The notes beneath the pieces are model-generated. The model was not told the DNA's origin, did not search any database, and saw nothing but the letters and a program-made list of their open reading frames with translations. DNA of 64,000 bases. Origin: Kaistia algarum (GTDB taxonomy: Bacteria > Pseudomonadota > Alphaproteobacteria > Rhizobiales > Kaistiaceae). Position numbers and translations under genes: made by a program. Each line of letters opens with the position of its first letter. Position 1 is the stretch's first letter. The stretch lies in assembly GCF_026343945.1 (NCBI RefSeq), contig NZ_JAPKNJ010000001.1, positions 2,666,001-2,730,000 on the forward strand, written 5' to 3'. Below, piece after piece: positions 34,492-43,346 of this stretch.

Positions 34492-35835
34492 ATGACATCA
34501 CCGGGCGGGCAAGGTTCGGGGCGCGATGACGGTCGCAGTGGCGTCGTGCCGCTTTTGATCGCGGCGCCGCTCGCCGGAGCGGTAGTCGGAGCCATCGGGG
34601 CGTGCTTTCGCTGGACGTTGGACGCCGCGGATCGCTGGCGCCTGGCCGCGGTATCGGCGGTGCAGCCGCTTGGCGTGCCCGGCCTGATACTGGTTGTGAT
34701 CGTCTGCGCCTGCGCCGCGGCTCTCGCCGCCTGGCTGGTGCGCCGATTCTCGCGCGAGGCTTCCGGCAGCGGCATTCCCCATGTCGAGGCGGTCCTGGAC
34801 GGCGAGGTGGCGCCGGCACCGTTGCGCCTCATCCCGGTCAAGTTCATCGGCGGCGTGCTCGCCATCGGCTCGGGACTGGCGCTCGGCCGGGAAGGACCCA
34901 GCGTCCAGATGGGGGCGACGGCGGCGCATCAGCTTGGTCGCCTGTTCCGGCTCAGCGCTGTGGATTGCCGCATGCTGCTGGCGGCCGGTGCGGGAGCGGG
35001 CCTGGCTACCGCCTTCAATGCACCGATCGCCGGTGCGATCTTCGTCCTCGAAGAACTGGTGCGCCGGTTCGAAACGCGGATCGCGATCGCGGCGCTGGGG
35101 GCGTCGGCGACCGCCATTGCCGTCTCGCGCGCCCTGCTGGGCGGGGGGCTCGATTTTCCTATTCCGCCTCTGACGTCATCAGCGGACTGGTCTCTTCTGC
35201 TCTACGCCGCGCTGGGTGGCGTTTCCGGGTTCGTCGCGATCGCTTACAATCGCTCCATCCTCGGCGCCCTCGCGATAGCGGATCGTTTCTCCTTTGTCGC
35301 GGCCGAATGGCGGGCCGCCGGCGTTGGTGCCGTGGTCGGCCTGCTCGCCTTCTTCGCGCCGGCCATCGTCGGCGGCGGCGATTCGCTGACTCAGACCGCG
35401 CTGCTGGGCCAGGCGAGCCTCGCCGTGCTGCCGCTGCTCTTCCTCGTCCGCTTCCTGCTGGGCGCGGCGTCCTATGCGGCGGGGACACCGGGCGGGCTGT
35501 TCGCGCCGATGCTGACGCTCGGCTCGCAGCTCGGTCTTGCCTTTGGACTTGCCGCGATGGCGTTGATACCGGGCCTTCCGATGGATCCGCGCGGCTTCGC
35601 GCTGGTCGGCATGGCCGCTTTCTTCGCCGGCGTCGTCCGGGCGCCGCTCACAGGGATCGCACTCGTCATCGAAATGACCGGCGATACCGGCATGCTGCTG
35701 CCGGTGCTCGCCGGCTGCTTCATGGCGATGCTGGTGCCGACCTGGCTCGGCAACCCGCCGATCTACGATTCGCTGAAGGAGCGGACGTTGCGCGACACGA
35801 CTGTCCTGAGAAAGCCCTCGCCGCCCGCCGCTTAG
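34492..35835 (+). CDS. ClC-family chloride channel / H+-Cl- antiporter
   Basis: A 447-residue membrane protein with the ClC selectivity motifs: GSGIPHVE (about 98-105), GREGPSVQ with the external gating glutamate (about 138-145), and the GGLFAP segment (about 335-340). The internal proton-glutamate position is filled in FVLEEL, so exchange of Cl- for H+ is plausible. ATG 34492 is preferred (GGAAG seven bases upstream) over ATG 34465. It could serve acid resistance. The stop overlaps the end of convergent polA by four bases. Confidence 0.92.
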   Translation: MTSPGGQGSGRDDGRSGVVPLLIAAPLAGAVVGAIGACFRWTLDAADRWRLAAVSAVQPLGVPGLILVVIVCACAAALAAWLVRRFSREASGSGIPHVEAVLDGEVAPAPLRLIPVKFIGGVLAIGSGLALGREGPSVQMGATAAHQLGRLFRLSAVDCRMLLAAGAGAGLATAFNAPIAGAIFVLEELVRRFETRIAIAALGASATAIAVSRALLGGGLDFPIPPLTSSADWSLLLYAALGGVSGFVAIAYNRSILGALAIADRFSFVAAEWRAAGVGAVVGLLAFFAPAIVGGGDSLTQTALLGQASLAVLPLLFLVRFLLGAASYAAGTPGGLFAPMLTLGSQLGLAFGLAAMALIPGLPMDPRGFALVGMAAFFAGVVRAPLTGIALVIEMTGDTGMLLPVLAGCFMAMLVPTWLGNPPIYDSLKERTLRDTTVLRKPSPPAA

Positions 35836-38786
35836 TGGGCCTCATCCCAATTGTCGGCGGCGCGCGCGTCGACCTGCAGCGGAACATTCAATTTCACGGC
35901 GGGTTCGGGCGCGCGCTCCATGATACCCGCGACGAGCGGCACGGTGGCCGCCACCTCATCCTCCGGAACCTCAAAGATCAGTTCGTCATGCACCTGCAGC
36001 AGCATGCGGGCGTGCAACCCCGATGCGTCCAGGGCCGGCGCGACGCGGATCATCGCGCGGCGGATGATGTCGGCGGCGCTGCCCTGAAGGCGCGCATTGA
36101 TCGCCGCGCGCTCGTTGAAGGCGCGGATGGAGGGATTCTTCGCGGCAATGTCGGGATAATGGCAACGCCGGCCGAACAGCGTGGTGACATAGCCATGCTC
36201 GCGGCAGATGCGCTTGGTCTCTTCCATATAGTCGCGGATGCCGGGGAAGCGCTCGAAATAGCGCTTGATATAGGCGCCGGCTTCTTCGCGGCCAATGCCA
36301 AGCTGATTGGCGAGACCGAAGGCGGAAATGCCGTAGATGATGCCGAAATTGATCGCCTTGGCGCGACGACGGATTTCCGGCGGCATGCCCTCGACCGGCA
36401 CGCCGAACATTTCCGAGGCGGTCAGTGCATGGATGTCGAGCCCGTCTCGGAAGGCCTTCCGCAGCGCCGGTATGTCGGCGATCTCGGCGAGAAGCCGCAG
36501 CTCGATCTGTGAATAATCGGCTGAAACCAGTTTCTTGCCGGGTTCGGCCACGAAGGCACGGCGAATCTTGCGTCCGGCTTCGGTGCGAACCGGAATGTTC
36601 TGCAGGTTCGGCTCGGAAGAGGAGAGCCGGCCGGTGGTGGTCGCGGCCAGCGCATAGGAGGTATGGACCCGGCGCGTCTCGGGGTGCTGATAGGTCGGCA
36701 GGGATTCGGTGTAGGTCGAGCGCAGCTTGGAGAGCTGGCGCCAGTCGAGGATCTTCTGCGGCATCTCGTAGCCCTGCTCGGCAAGATCTTCGAGGATCGA
36801 GGCGCCCGTCGCCCAGGCGCCCGTCGCCGTCTTGGTGGCGCCGGGAAGGCCCATGACGCCGAAGAGAATATCGCCGAGCTGCTTGGGCGAGCCGACATTG
36901 AAAGGCTGGCCGGCCAGTTCCTGGATCTCCGCTTCCAGCGCCCCGGCCGATTGCGCGAACTCGCCCGAGAGGCGCGACAGGATCGAGCGGTCGATGGCGA
37001 TCCCGGCGCGCTCCATGGTGGCGAGGACCGGCACCATCGGCCGCTCCAGCGTTTCATAGACGGTCAGCATGCCCTCGGCGGCGAGGCGGGGCTTCAACGT
37101 CAGCCAGAGGCGAAGCGTGACGTCGGCGTCCTCGGCGGCATAGGCGGTGGCGCGGTCGAGCGGCACGCGGTCGAAGGTGATGCGCGCCTTGCCCTTACCC
37201 GTGACGTCGTCGAAGCTGATCGGCGTATGGCCGAGCCATTTCTCGGAAAGCGGGTCCATGCCATGCGTGCCGCGGCCGGCATCCAGCACGTAGGAGATCA
37301 GCATCGTATCGTCGAAGGGCGCGATTTCGATGCCGTAGCGGGCCAGCATCAGCCAGTCATATTTAAGGTTCTGCGCCACCTTGAGGACGCTGCGATCCTC
37401 CAGCATCGGCTTCAGCACGGAAAGCGCGTCGCGGATCGGGATCTGGCCCGGCAGCAGGCCCTCGGTGAAGAGCCCGTCGCCGTCGCCGCGATGAGCGAGG
37501 GGGATATAGCAAGCCTCGCCGGGCGAGATCGCCAGGGAAACGCCGACGAGATCGGCCTGCATCGGATCGAGCGAGGTCGTCTCGGTATCGACCGCCACGA
37601 TTCCTGACTGCGTCGCCCGGTAGGCCCACTCCATCAGCCGCTCGGTCGTTGTCACCGTCTCATAGGTGGAACGATCGACCGGCGCCCTGGCCGCCTTCAG
37701 GCGCGCCTCTACCAGCGCCGCTGGATGGAGGTCGCCTTCGGTGGGCTTGGCGGGCGCCACGGATCCATCCGGGCTGGCGGCCACGGGCGGCTCGTTCTCC
37801 GACACGGCTGGAGCGGATGTCCCAAGGGCCCGCGCGGAGGCGAGTTCGGGATCAGGGTCGATTGCCGAGGATTCGACGCCGGTTGCGCTGGCCACGCGGC
37901 CGGTCAGCGTCGTGAATTCCATCGCCTTCAGGAAGCGGACGAGCCGCGCGCCGTCCGGAAGCCTGACGGAGAGATGATCGATCGGGACGTTCAGCGGCAC
38001 GTTCTGGTCGAGCGTCACGAGGCGCATCGAGATGCGCGCCTGCTCGGCGAAGCTGATCAGCGCCTCGCGGCGCTTCGGCTGCTTGATCTCGCCGGCGCGG
38101 GCCAAAAGCGATTCCAGATCGCCATATTCAGCGATCAACTGCGCCGCCGTCTTTATGCCGATGCCGGGAACGCCGGGAACATTGTCGACGCTGTCGCCGG
38201 CGAGCGACTGCACGTCGACCACCTTCTCCGGCGGGACGCCGAATTTCTCGATGACCTCGTCACGGCCTATGACCTTGCCCTTCATCGTGTCGAGCATGAC
38301 GACGCCAGGCTGGATCAATTGCATCAGATCCTTGTCGGAGGCGACGATGGTGACATCGGCCCCGATCTCGACCGCCTGGCGAGAATAGGTGGCGATGAGA
38401 TCATCCGCCTCGAAGCCCTCCTGCTCGACGCAGGCGACATTGAAGGCGTGGACGGCGCTACGGATCAGCTTGAACTGCGGGCGCAGATCCTCGGGCGGCT
38501 CCGGCCGCTGCGCCTTGTACTGGTCGTAGATCACATTGCGGAACGTCGAGGCCGAATGGTCGAGGATGACGGCGAGATGCGTCGGCTTGACGCCGACCTC
38601 GTTCGCCTCCTTCAGCAGCTTCCACAGCATGTTGCAGAAGCCGGCGACGGCGCCCACGGGCAAGCCGTCGGACTTGCGCGACAGCGGGGGCAGCGCGTGA
38701 TAGGCGCGGAAAATATAGGACGACCCGTCGATCAGGAAGACGTGGTCGCCCTTCTGGACGGGGCGCGAGGCGGGAGTGTCGGACAT
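35832..38786 (-). CDS. polA: DNA polymerase I
   Basis: A 984-residue three-domain enzyme for repair and Okazaki fragment processing. The 5'-3' nuclease (residues ~15-300; GSSYIFRAYHALPPL, LAGDSVDNVPGVPGIGIKTA), the 3'-5' exonuclease (~385-560; VAVDTETTSLDP, NLKYDWLML, YAAEDADV, so the DEDD acids are kept and proofreading is probably active) and the polymerase (~600-984; DYSQIELR, RAKAINFGIIYG, LLQVHDELIFEV). A Pro/Ala linker of ~60 residues lies between the first two. The start is separated by 99 bases from the divergent CPBP gene. Confidence 0.97.
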   Translation of the reverse strand: MSDTPASRPVQKGDHVFLIDGSSYIFRAYHALPPLSRKSDGLPVGAVAGFCNMLWKLLKEANEVGVKPTHLAVILDHSASTFRNVIYDQYKAQRPEPPEDLRPQFKLIRSAVHAFNVACVEQEGFEADDLIATYSRQAVEIGADVTIVASDKDLMQLIQPGVVMLDTMKGKVIGRDEVIEKFGVPPEKVVDVQSLAGDSVDNVPGVPGIGIKTAAQLIAEYGDLESLLARAGEIKQPKRREALISFAEQARISMRLVTLDQNVPLNVPIDHLSVRLPDGARLVRFLKAMEFTTLTGRVASATGVESSAIDPDPELASARALGTSAPAVSENEPPVAASPDGSVAPAKPTEGDLHPAALVEARLKAARAPVDRSTYETVTTTERLMEWAYRATQSGIVAVDTETTSLDPMQADLVGVSLAISPGEACYIPLAHRGDGDGLFTEGLLPGQIPIRDALSVLKPMLEDRSVLKVAQNLKYDWLMLARYGIEIAPFDDTMLISYVLDAGRGTHGMDPLSEKWLGHTPISFDDVTGKGKARITFDRVPLDRATAYAAEDADVTLRLWLTLKPRLAAEGMLTVYETLERPMVPVLATMERAGIAIDRSILSRLSGEFAQSAGALEAEIQELAGQPFNVGSPKQLGDILFGVMGLPGATKTATGAWATGASILEDLAEQGYEMPQKILDWRQLSKLRSTYTESLPTYQHPETRRVHTSYALAATTTGRLSSSEPNLQNIPVRTEAGRKIRRAFVAEPGKKLVSADYSQIELRLLAEIADIPALRKAFRDGLDIHALTASEMFGVPVEGMPPEIRRRAKAINFGIIYGISAFGLANQLGIGREEAGAYIKRYFERFPGIRDYMEETKRICREHGYVTTLFGRRCHYPDIAAKNPSIRAFNERAAINARLQGSAADIIRRAMIRVAPALDASGLHARMLLQVHDELIFEVPEDEVAATVPLVAGIMERAPEPAVKLNVPLQVDARAADNWDEAH

Positions 38787-38885
38787 GGCGGGACTATGCC
38801 TTCACCGCCGCGCTTTGGCTACAGCCGGGCCGAGCGATGCCGCGTGTGGAATTGGCGGCTGGTGCGTTCGGCGCTAGCGTGGTGC

Positions 38886-39548
38886 ATGTCCGATTCGAAC
38901 CGGCTCATCTCTCCCGAGCAAAGGCGGCTTGTCGTGTCGCCGCTGATGCTCTTTCTGGCGGCGTTGCTCGTCGCCTGGACGTTCTGCGTCTATGTGATGC
39001 GGAATATCGACTGGCCGCTGGAATTCCTGCCGCAATTGCTGCCGATCGTGCTCTGGAGCGCTGCGATCCTCGGCTGGCTGCAATGGCAGCGCATCGCCAA
39101 GCCGGCGCGATGGCTGGGTCTCGTTCCGATCTCTCGCCGCGCCATGGTTACGGCGGTGGCGGCTTTCGTCGTCGTCGTGGCGTGGAACCTTATCCGCGTC
39201 AGCCTCGTGCGCACGCCAGGCACGATCCTCGGGCAATTGCCGCCCGAGATCTATCTGTGGCTCATCCTTGGCGTCTTCCTCAACGAGGTGCTGTTTCGCG
39301 GCATCGTGCAGGAGCGGCTGGACGAGGCCTATGGCCCGGCGATCGCCATTCCCGCAGCGGCTTTGCTCGGCGTTCTCTTTCGCCTGCCGGCTTTCTTCAC
39401 CAGCGCCGTTCAAGTTCCAATCGATCCCATGGTGCTGTTCGGCGTCCTGATCTTCGGCTGCATCGCCGGCCTGTTGCGCCACTTCACCCGGAGCCTCTGG
39501 CCGGCCGCCGCGCTGCAATGGGGCAATTCGCTGGGGTCGCTGTTTTAG
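38886..39548 (+). CDS. CPBP-family (CAAX protease-like) intramembrane protein, degenerate active site
   Basis: A 220-residue protein with about six membrane segments. The family motif 1 is recognisable as LNEVLFRGIVQERL (about 131-144), but the first glutamate of EExxxR is Asn, and motif 3 near the end (RSLWPAAALQWGN) lacks the expected histidine. Protease activity is thus doubtful; it may be a scaffold or chaperone-like member. ATG 38886 is chosen; the much longer open frame upstream is antisense to polA. 22 bases later an ABM-domain gene follows on the same strand. Confidence 0.72.
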   Translation: MSDSNRLISPEQRRLVVSPLMLFLAALLVAWTFCVYVMRNIDWPLEFLPQLLPIVLWSAAILGWLQWQRIAKPARWLGLVPISRRAMVTAVAAFVVVVAWNLIRVSLVRTPGTILGQLPPEIYLWLILGVFLNEVLFRGIVQERLDEAYGPAIAIPAAALLGVLFRLPAFFTSAVQVPIDPMVLFGVLIFGCIAGLLRHFTRSLWPAAALQWGNSLGSLF

Positions 39549-39570
39549 TCGCCGCAGTGGGGAAACTCAG

Positions 39571-39876
39571 ATGGTCTTGGAACATGCGCTGCTGAACGTG
39601 AAAGCGCGCGAGGTCGCTGCATTCGAGGCGGCCCTGTGCGAGGCCGCACCGCTGATCGCCGCCAGTCCGGGCTTTCTCGGCATCGAGGTACGGCCCTCGA
39701 TCGAGAGCGCCGGGCTCTATCTGCTGCTCGTCCAATGGCGCTCCGTCGAGGATCATGATCCCGGCTTTCGTGGCTCCGACCGCTATTCGCGCTGGAAGGC
39801 GCTGCTCCATCCCTTCTATGAGCCGTTTCCCACGGTGGAGCACTTTGCCGAGCCGATCTCGTTAAGCCTCCCCTAA
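39571..39876 (+). CDS. antibiotic-biosynthesis-monooxygenase (ABM) domain protein
   Basis: A 101-residue ferredoxin-like-fold protein. The start MVLEHALLNVKAREVAAFEA and the middle YLLLVQWRSVEDHDPGFRGS are typical of ABM proteins, small dimers including quinol monooxygenases and heme-degrading relatives. It ends FPTVEHFAEPI, as family members with the conserved V-x-H-F motif do. It sits between the CPBP gene and xerC, all on one strand. The substrate is not predictable. Confidence 0.85.
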   Translation: MVLEHALLNVKAREVAAFEAALCEAAPLIAASPGFLGIEVRPSIESAGLYLLLVQWRSVEDHDPGFRGSDRYSRWKALLHPFYEPFPTVEHFAEPISLSLP

Positions 39877-39900
39877 CCCTGCCGGTTCTTACTGGTCGGC

Positions 39901-40842
39901 ATGACCGTTGCCCCACTCGTCTTTGCCGCCCGTGATACGCTCGACCAGCTTGACGTGTGGGGTGAGCACCTGCGCGGCGAACGGCGGCTTTCGGCTAAGA
40001 CGCTGGAAGCGTATTCGCGCGACGTCGAGCAGTTCCTCTCCTTCCTGACGATGCATATCGGCAATCCGCCTACGGTCCCCGACCTCGCTGGCCTGCGCAT
40101 GGCCGATATCCGTGCCTTCATGGCTTTTCGTCGCAAGGATGGCGCCGGTCCGCGCACGCTCGCGCGGGGCCTTGCCGGTATCCGTTCGTTCATCGCCTTT
40201 CTGGAGCGCGACGGGCTCGTCAATGGCGCGGCCTTCCGCGCCATGCGCTCGCCGCGCCAGCCGAAGACGCTGCCGCGGCCGCTGTCCGCGTCGGACGCGC
40301 TGCGCGTCGTCGATAGGGATGAGCAGCTCGACGAGGAGCCTTGGGTCGCGGCCCGCAACGCCGCCGTGCTGGCGTTGCTCTACGGGTCGGGCCTGCGCAT
40401 TTCCGAGGCACTGTCGCTGCGCGGAGCGGAGGCTCCGCCGGCGGAGGGTGGCGTGCTGCGCGTTACCGGCAAGGGTGGCAAGACGCGGCTTGTTCCCGTG
40501 CTGCCTGTCGTCGGCGCTGCGGTCGCGGACTATCTCCGCCTAGCGCCATTTGTACCGAAGCCCGACGGGCCGCTCTTTCTCGGGGTTCGCGGCGGGCCGC
40601 TGAAGCCGCGGCTGATCCAGCTGGCGATGGCTCGGATGCGCGGCGCGCTAGGCCTCCCCGACAGCGCGACGCCGCATGCGCTGCGCCATTCCTTCGCGAC
40701 GCATCTGCTCGGCAATGGCGGCGATCTGCGCGCCATCCAGGAGTTGCTCGGCCATGCCAGCCTGTCGACGACTCAGGTCTATACCGCCGTCGATACGGAG
40801 CGGTTGCTCGCCGTCTACGAAAAGGCGCATCCGCGGGCATGA
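39901..40842 (+). CDS. xerC: tyrosine recombinase XerC
   Basis: A 313-residue site-specific recombinase that resolves chromosome dimers at dif with XerD. The core-binding domain (15-105) is followed by a catalytic domain with Arg in YGSGLRISEAL (~160), Lys in GKGGKTR (~193), His-x-x-Arg in HALRHSFATH (~260), GHAS and the nucleophile Tyr in TTQVYTAV (~296). Length and ending identify the chromosomal Xer type rather than a phage integrase. XerC is preferred over XerD because the GSGLRISEA region and context resemble alphaproteobacterial XerC; the distinction is not certain. Confidence 0.88.
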   Translation: MTVAPLVFAARDTLDQLDVWGEHLRGERRLSAKTLEAYSRDVEQFLSFLTMHIGNPPTVPDLAGLRMADIRAFMAFRRKDGAGPRTLARGLAGIRSFIAFLERDGLVNGAAFRAMRSPRQPKTLPRPLSASDALRVVDRDEQLDEEPWVAARNAAVLALLYGSGLRISEALSLRGAEAPPAEGGVLRVTGKGGKTRLVPVLPVVGAAVADYLRLAPFVPKPDGPLFLGVRGGPLKPRLIQLAMARMRGALGLPDSATPHALRHSFATHLLGNGGDLRAIQELLGHASLSTTQVYTAVDTERLLAVYEKAHPRA

Positions 40843-41035
40843 CAAGCCTGCCTTACGATGCTAGGAAAGTCTCGTCATGATCCGTTCGGCCATCCCTTCC
40901 TGGCTTCTTATTCCTGGCGCCATGCGCGACCGGGACGGTATCTGACGTCATCCCCGGTCCGGCGCATGGTCGACGGACCACTCGCCGCCGCGACGCGTTC
41001 GTCTCCCCGCACCTTGCAAGACGAGAACGAACGCA

Positions 41036-41998
41036 ATGACTGCCACCACCACAAGGATAACTCCCACCGACCGGGCGGCGCGCCGCAGCCGGCTGTTCGG
41101 TTATGGCTTCGCCGCCGCCGGCGCGCTGCTGTTCTCGTCGAAGGGCATTGCGATCAAGCTCGCCTATGCCGAGGGCGTCGATGCCGAGACGCTGCTGGCG
41201 CTGCGCATGATCCTCGCCATGCCGGTCTATGTGATCATCGGCGCCATCGCGCTGGCCGATCGCCGAAGGTTGCGCCGCCCGCCGATCGCCGGCGGACTCA
41301 TCCTGCGCATCGTTCTGGTCGGACTGCTCGGCTACTGGGTGTCGTCCTATCTCGACTTTCTCGGCCTCGAAACCATCTCGGCCCAGTTCGAGCGGCTGAT
41401 CCTGTTCACCTATCCGCTCTGGGTCGTTCTGTTCGGCGCCGCCTTCTTCGGCCAGAAGGTACGGCCACGGGCGTTGATCGCGTTTGGCGTCGCCTATGGC
41501 GGCCTGGCACTGATGTTCAATGAATTCGCGGCTGCCTCGCCCGTCGGCATCGTCTTCGGCGTCAGCGTCGTGCTCTGTGCCGCCGTTACCTTCGCCATGT
41601 ACCAATTGCTGGCCAAGGGACTGATCGAGCGCATCGGGTCGGGGCTCTTTACCTGCATCGCGATGATCTCGGCCGGGGTAGCCGTCGTCATCCAGTTCGC
41701 GCTGACCCATCCGCTCTCGGCGATGATGGTTTCTCCGCGCATTTTCGCCATTGGCTGCTTCCTGGCGATCGGGGCGACGGTGCTGCCGTCCTTCTTCATG
41801 AATGCCGCCCTGCAGCGCATCCCCGCCTCGTCCAATGCGACGATCGGCATGCTGTCGCCGGTCGGCACCATCTTCCTCGCTATGATCGTCCTCGGCGAAT
41901 GGCTGAGCCCGATCGAATGGCTCGGTACCGTGCTCGTCATCGCCGGCATCGCCTGGTTTACCATCTCGGACCGGCGTCAGGCGGCCAAATCGCCATAG
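41036..41998 (+). CDS. EamA/DMT-superfamily transporter
   Basis: A 320-residue inner-membrane protein with ten hydrophobic segments in two EamA repeats. Repeat 1 begins at about residue 20 (LFGYGFAAAGALLFSSKGIA), and repeat 2 with VGIVFGVSVVLCAAVTFAMY at about 168. The conserved helix SSNATIGMLSPVGTIFLAMI (about 264) is typical. It probably exports a metabolite, but the substrate is not predictable. The stop lies inside the 3' end of the convergent Hsp70-like gene: 22 bases overlap. Confidence 0.9.
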   Translation: MTATTTRITPTDRAARRSRLFGYGFAAAGALLFSSKGIAIKLAYAEGVDAETLLALRMILAMPVYVIIGAIALADRRRLRRPPIAGGLILRIVLVGLLGYWVSSYLDFLGLETISAQFERLILFTYPLWVVLFGAAFFGQKVRPRALIAFGVAYGGLALMFNEFAAASPVGIVFGVSVVLCAAVTFAMYQLLAKGLIERIGSGLFTCIAMISAGVAVVIQFALTHPLSAMMVSPRIFAIGCFLAIGATVLPSFFMNAALQRIPASSNATIGMLSPVGTIFLAMIVLGEWLSPIEWLGTVLVIAGIAWFTISDRRQAAKSP

Positions 41999-43233
41999 CG
42001 GTTTGCCGCCTCGATGGTGAGACCCATGCCGACGGAGCCGAAGGTGTCGCCATCGACGACCTTCGCCTCCGGCGCCATGGCGAGGATCGCCGCGCGGACA
42101 TGGGCAAGGCGTGTGGAGCCGCCGGTCAGGAACAGCGCATCAATCTGATCGGCCCTCAGGCCGGCATCGTTCAGGCAGTCGCTGATACGGGCCGCGATGC
42201 GATCGGCGAGTTCGCGCGTATGGCCGATCAGATCGTCACGTCCGATCGCGACCGCGAGGCCCCTTTCGATCCAGTCGAGCAGCACCTGGACCGCCGGTTC
42301 GGCCGACAGCGCGATCTTGGCGCCTTCGACGTCGATGGCGAGGCGGTGTCCGCCGCGTTCCTCGACGACGTGAATCAGGCGTTCGATCCGCTCGGGATGC
42401 TGCGCGTCGCGGCGAACCTCGTTGAGCTGATGCTGGACGCCACGCTCATAGAGCCGGTTGATCGTCGACCAGGTTGCGAGGTCGAAATAATAGCCGGATG
42501 GCACCGGCAGGCCGGCGCGGCGCATCGAACTCCTGAAGCCGAGCAACGGCATGACTGTGCCAAGGCTGAGCAGGCGGTCGAAATCCGTGCCGCCGACGCG
42601 AATGCCGTCATTGGCGAGGATGTCGGAAACGCGGTCGGGACGGCGCCGCCGCTCGGGCCCGATCCGCACGATCGAAAAGTCGGAGGTGCCGCCGCCGATA
42701 TCGGCGATCAGCGCCACCTCTTCTCGGCTCACCTGCTGCTCGTAGTCTAGCGCGGCGGCGATCGGTTCATATTGGAACGAGACGTCGCGGAAGCCGGCTT
42801 CAAGCGCGATGGTGCGGAGCGACTCCTCGGCCTTTCGATCCCCGCTCGCATCGCCATCGACGAAATGCACCGGCCGGCCATGAACGACGGAGGTCAGCGT
42901 GCGGCCACTCGCCATTTCGGCACGGCGCTTCATCACCTGAATGAAATGGCCGATCACCGAGCGGAAGCCGACGCGCGCTCGGCCGACCTGCGTCGTCTCG
43001 TCGATCAGCGGATTGCCGAGAACGGACTTGAGGCTTCGCATCAGCCGGCCGTCGCGGCCCTCGACATAGGCGCGGATCGCCTCGCGGCCGACCAGCGGCG
43101 CGGCGTCGCGGGCATAGAAGATGGCGCTCGGAATCGTCACCTCTCCGCCTTCCAGCGGAACCAGATGCAACTGTGGCTTCGCCATGCCGAGCGTCGTATT
43201 GGACGTGCCGAAGTCGAGGCCGCAGGCGCTCAT
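41977..43233 (-). CDS. Hsp70-like (YegD-type) actin-fold ATPase
   Basis: A 418-residue protein covering only the nucleotide-binding domain of Hsp70. Phosphate loops: GLDFGTSNTTLG (5-16) and ALIADIGGGTSDFSIVRIG (about 190-208), and adenosine loop LTGGSTRLAHVR near 375. The substrate-binding domain and lid of DnaK are missing, as in YegD. Role unknown. Start ATG 43233 has GGAG at -12. The 3' end overlaps EamA by 22 bases and the start diverges from the MFS gene. Confidence 0.9.
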   Translation of the reverse strand: MSACGLDFGTSNTTLGMAKPQLHLVPLEGGEVTIPSAIFYARDAAPLVGREAIRAYVEGRDGRLMRSLKSVLGNPLIDETTQVGRARVGFRSVIGHFIQVMKRRAEMASGRTLTSVVHGRPVHFVDGDASGDRKAEESLRTIALEAGFRDVSFQYEPIAAALDYEQQVSREEVALIADIGGGTSDFSIVRIGPERRRRPDRVSDILANDGIRVGGTDFDRLLSLGTVMPLLGFRSSMRRAGLPVPSGYYFDLATWSTINRLYERGVQHQLNEVRRDAQHPERIERLIHVVEERGGHRLAIDVEGAKIALSAEPAVQVLLDWIERGLAVAIGRDDLIGHTRELADRIAARISDCLNDAGLRADQIDALFLTGGSTRLAHVRAAILAMAPEAKVVDGDTFGSVGMGLTIEAANRYGDLAA

Positions 43234-43346
43234 GGAAACGCTCCGGAAGGGGAGGGGAAAAGGGTTGGTCTGGTTAGGGGTTCGCTCGGCGGCGATCAAG
43301 CCCTAATGTTCGGCAGGGCGACGAGTCGGTGGCGCGAGGCAGGGCG

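Noticed and set aside
37725..38885. Long in-frame N-terminal extension of the CPBP gene
   Set aside because: It runs antisense through polA; the CPBP protein starts properly at 38886 with its first membrane helix.
39901..40842. Phage or genomic-island integrase
   Set aside because: The tyrosine recombinase has the length and C-terminus of chromosomal XerC and no att sites or phage genes beside it.
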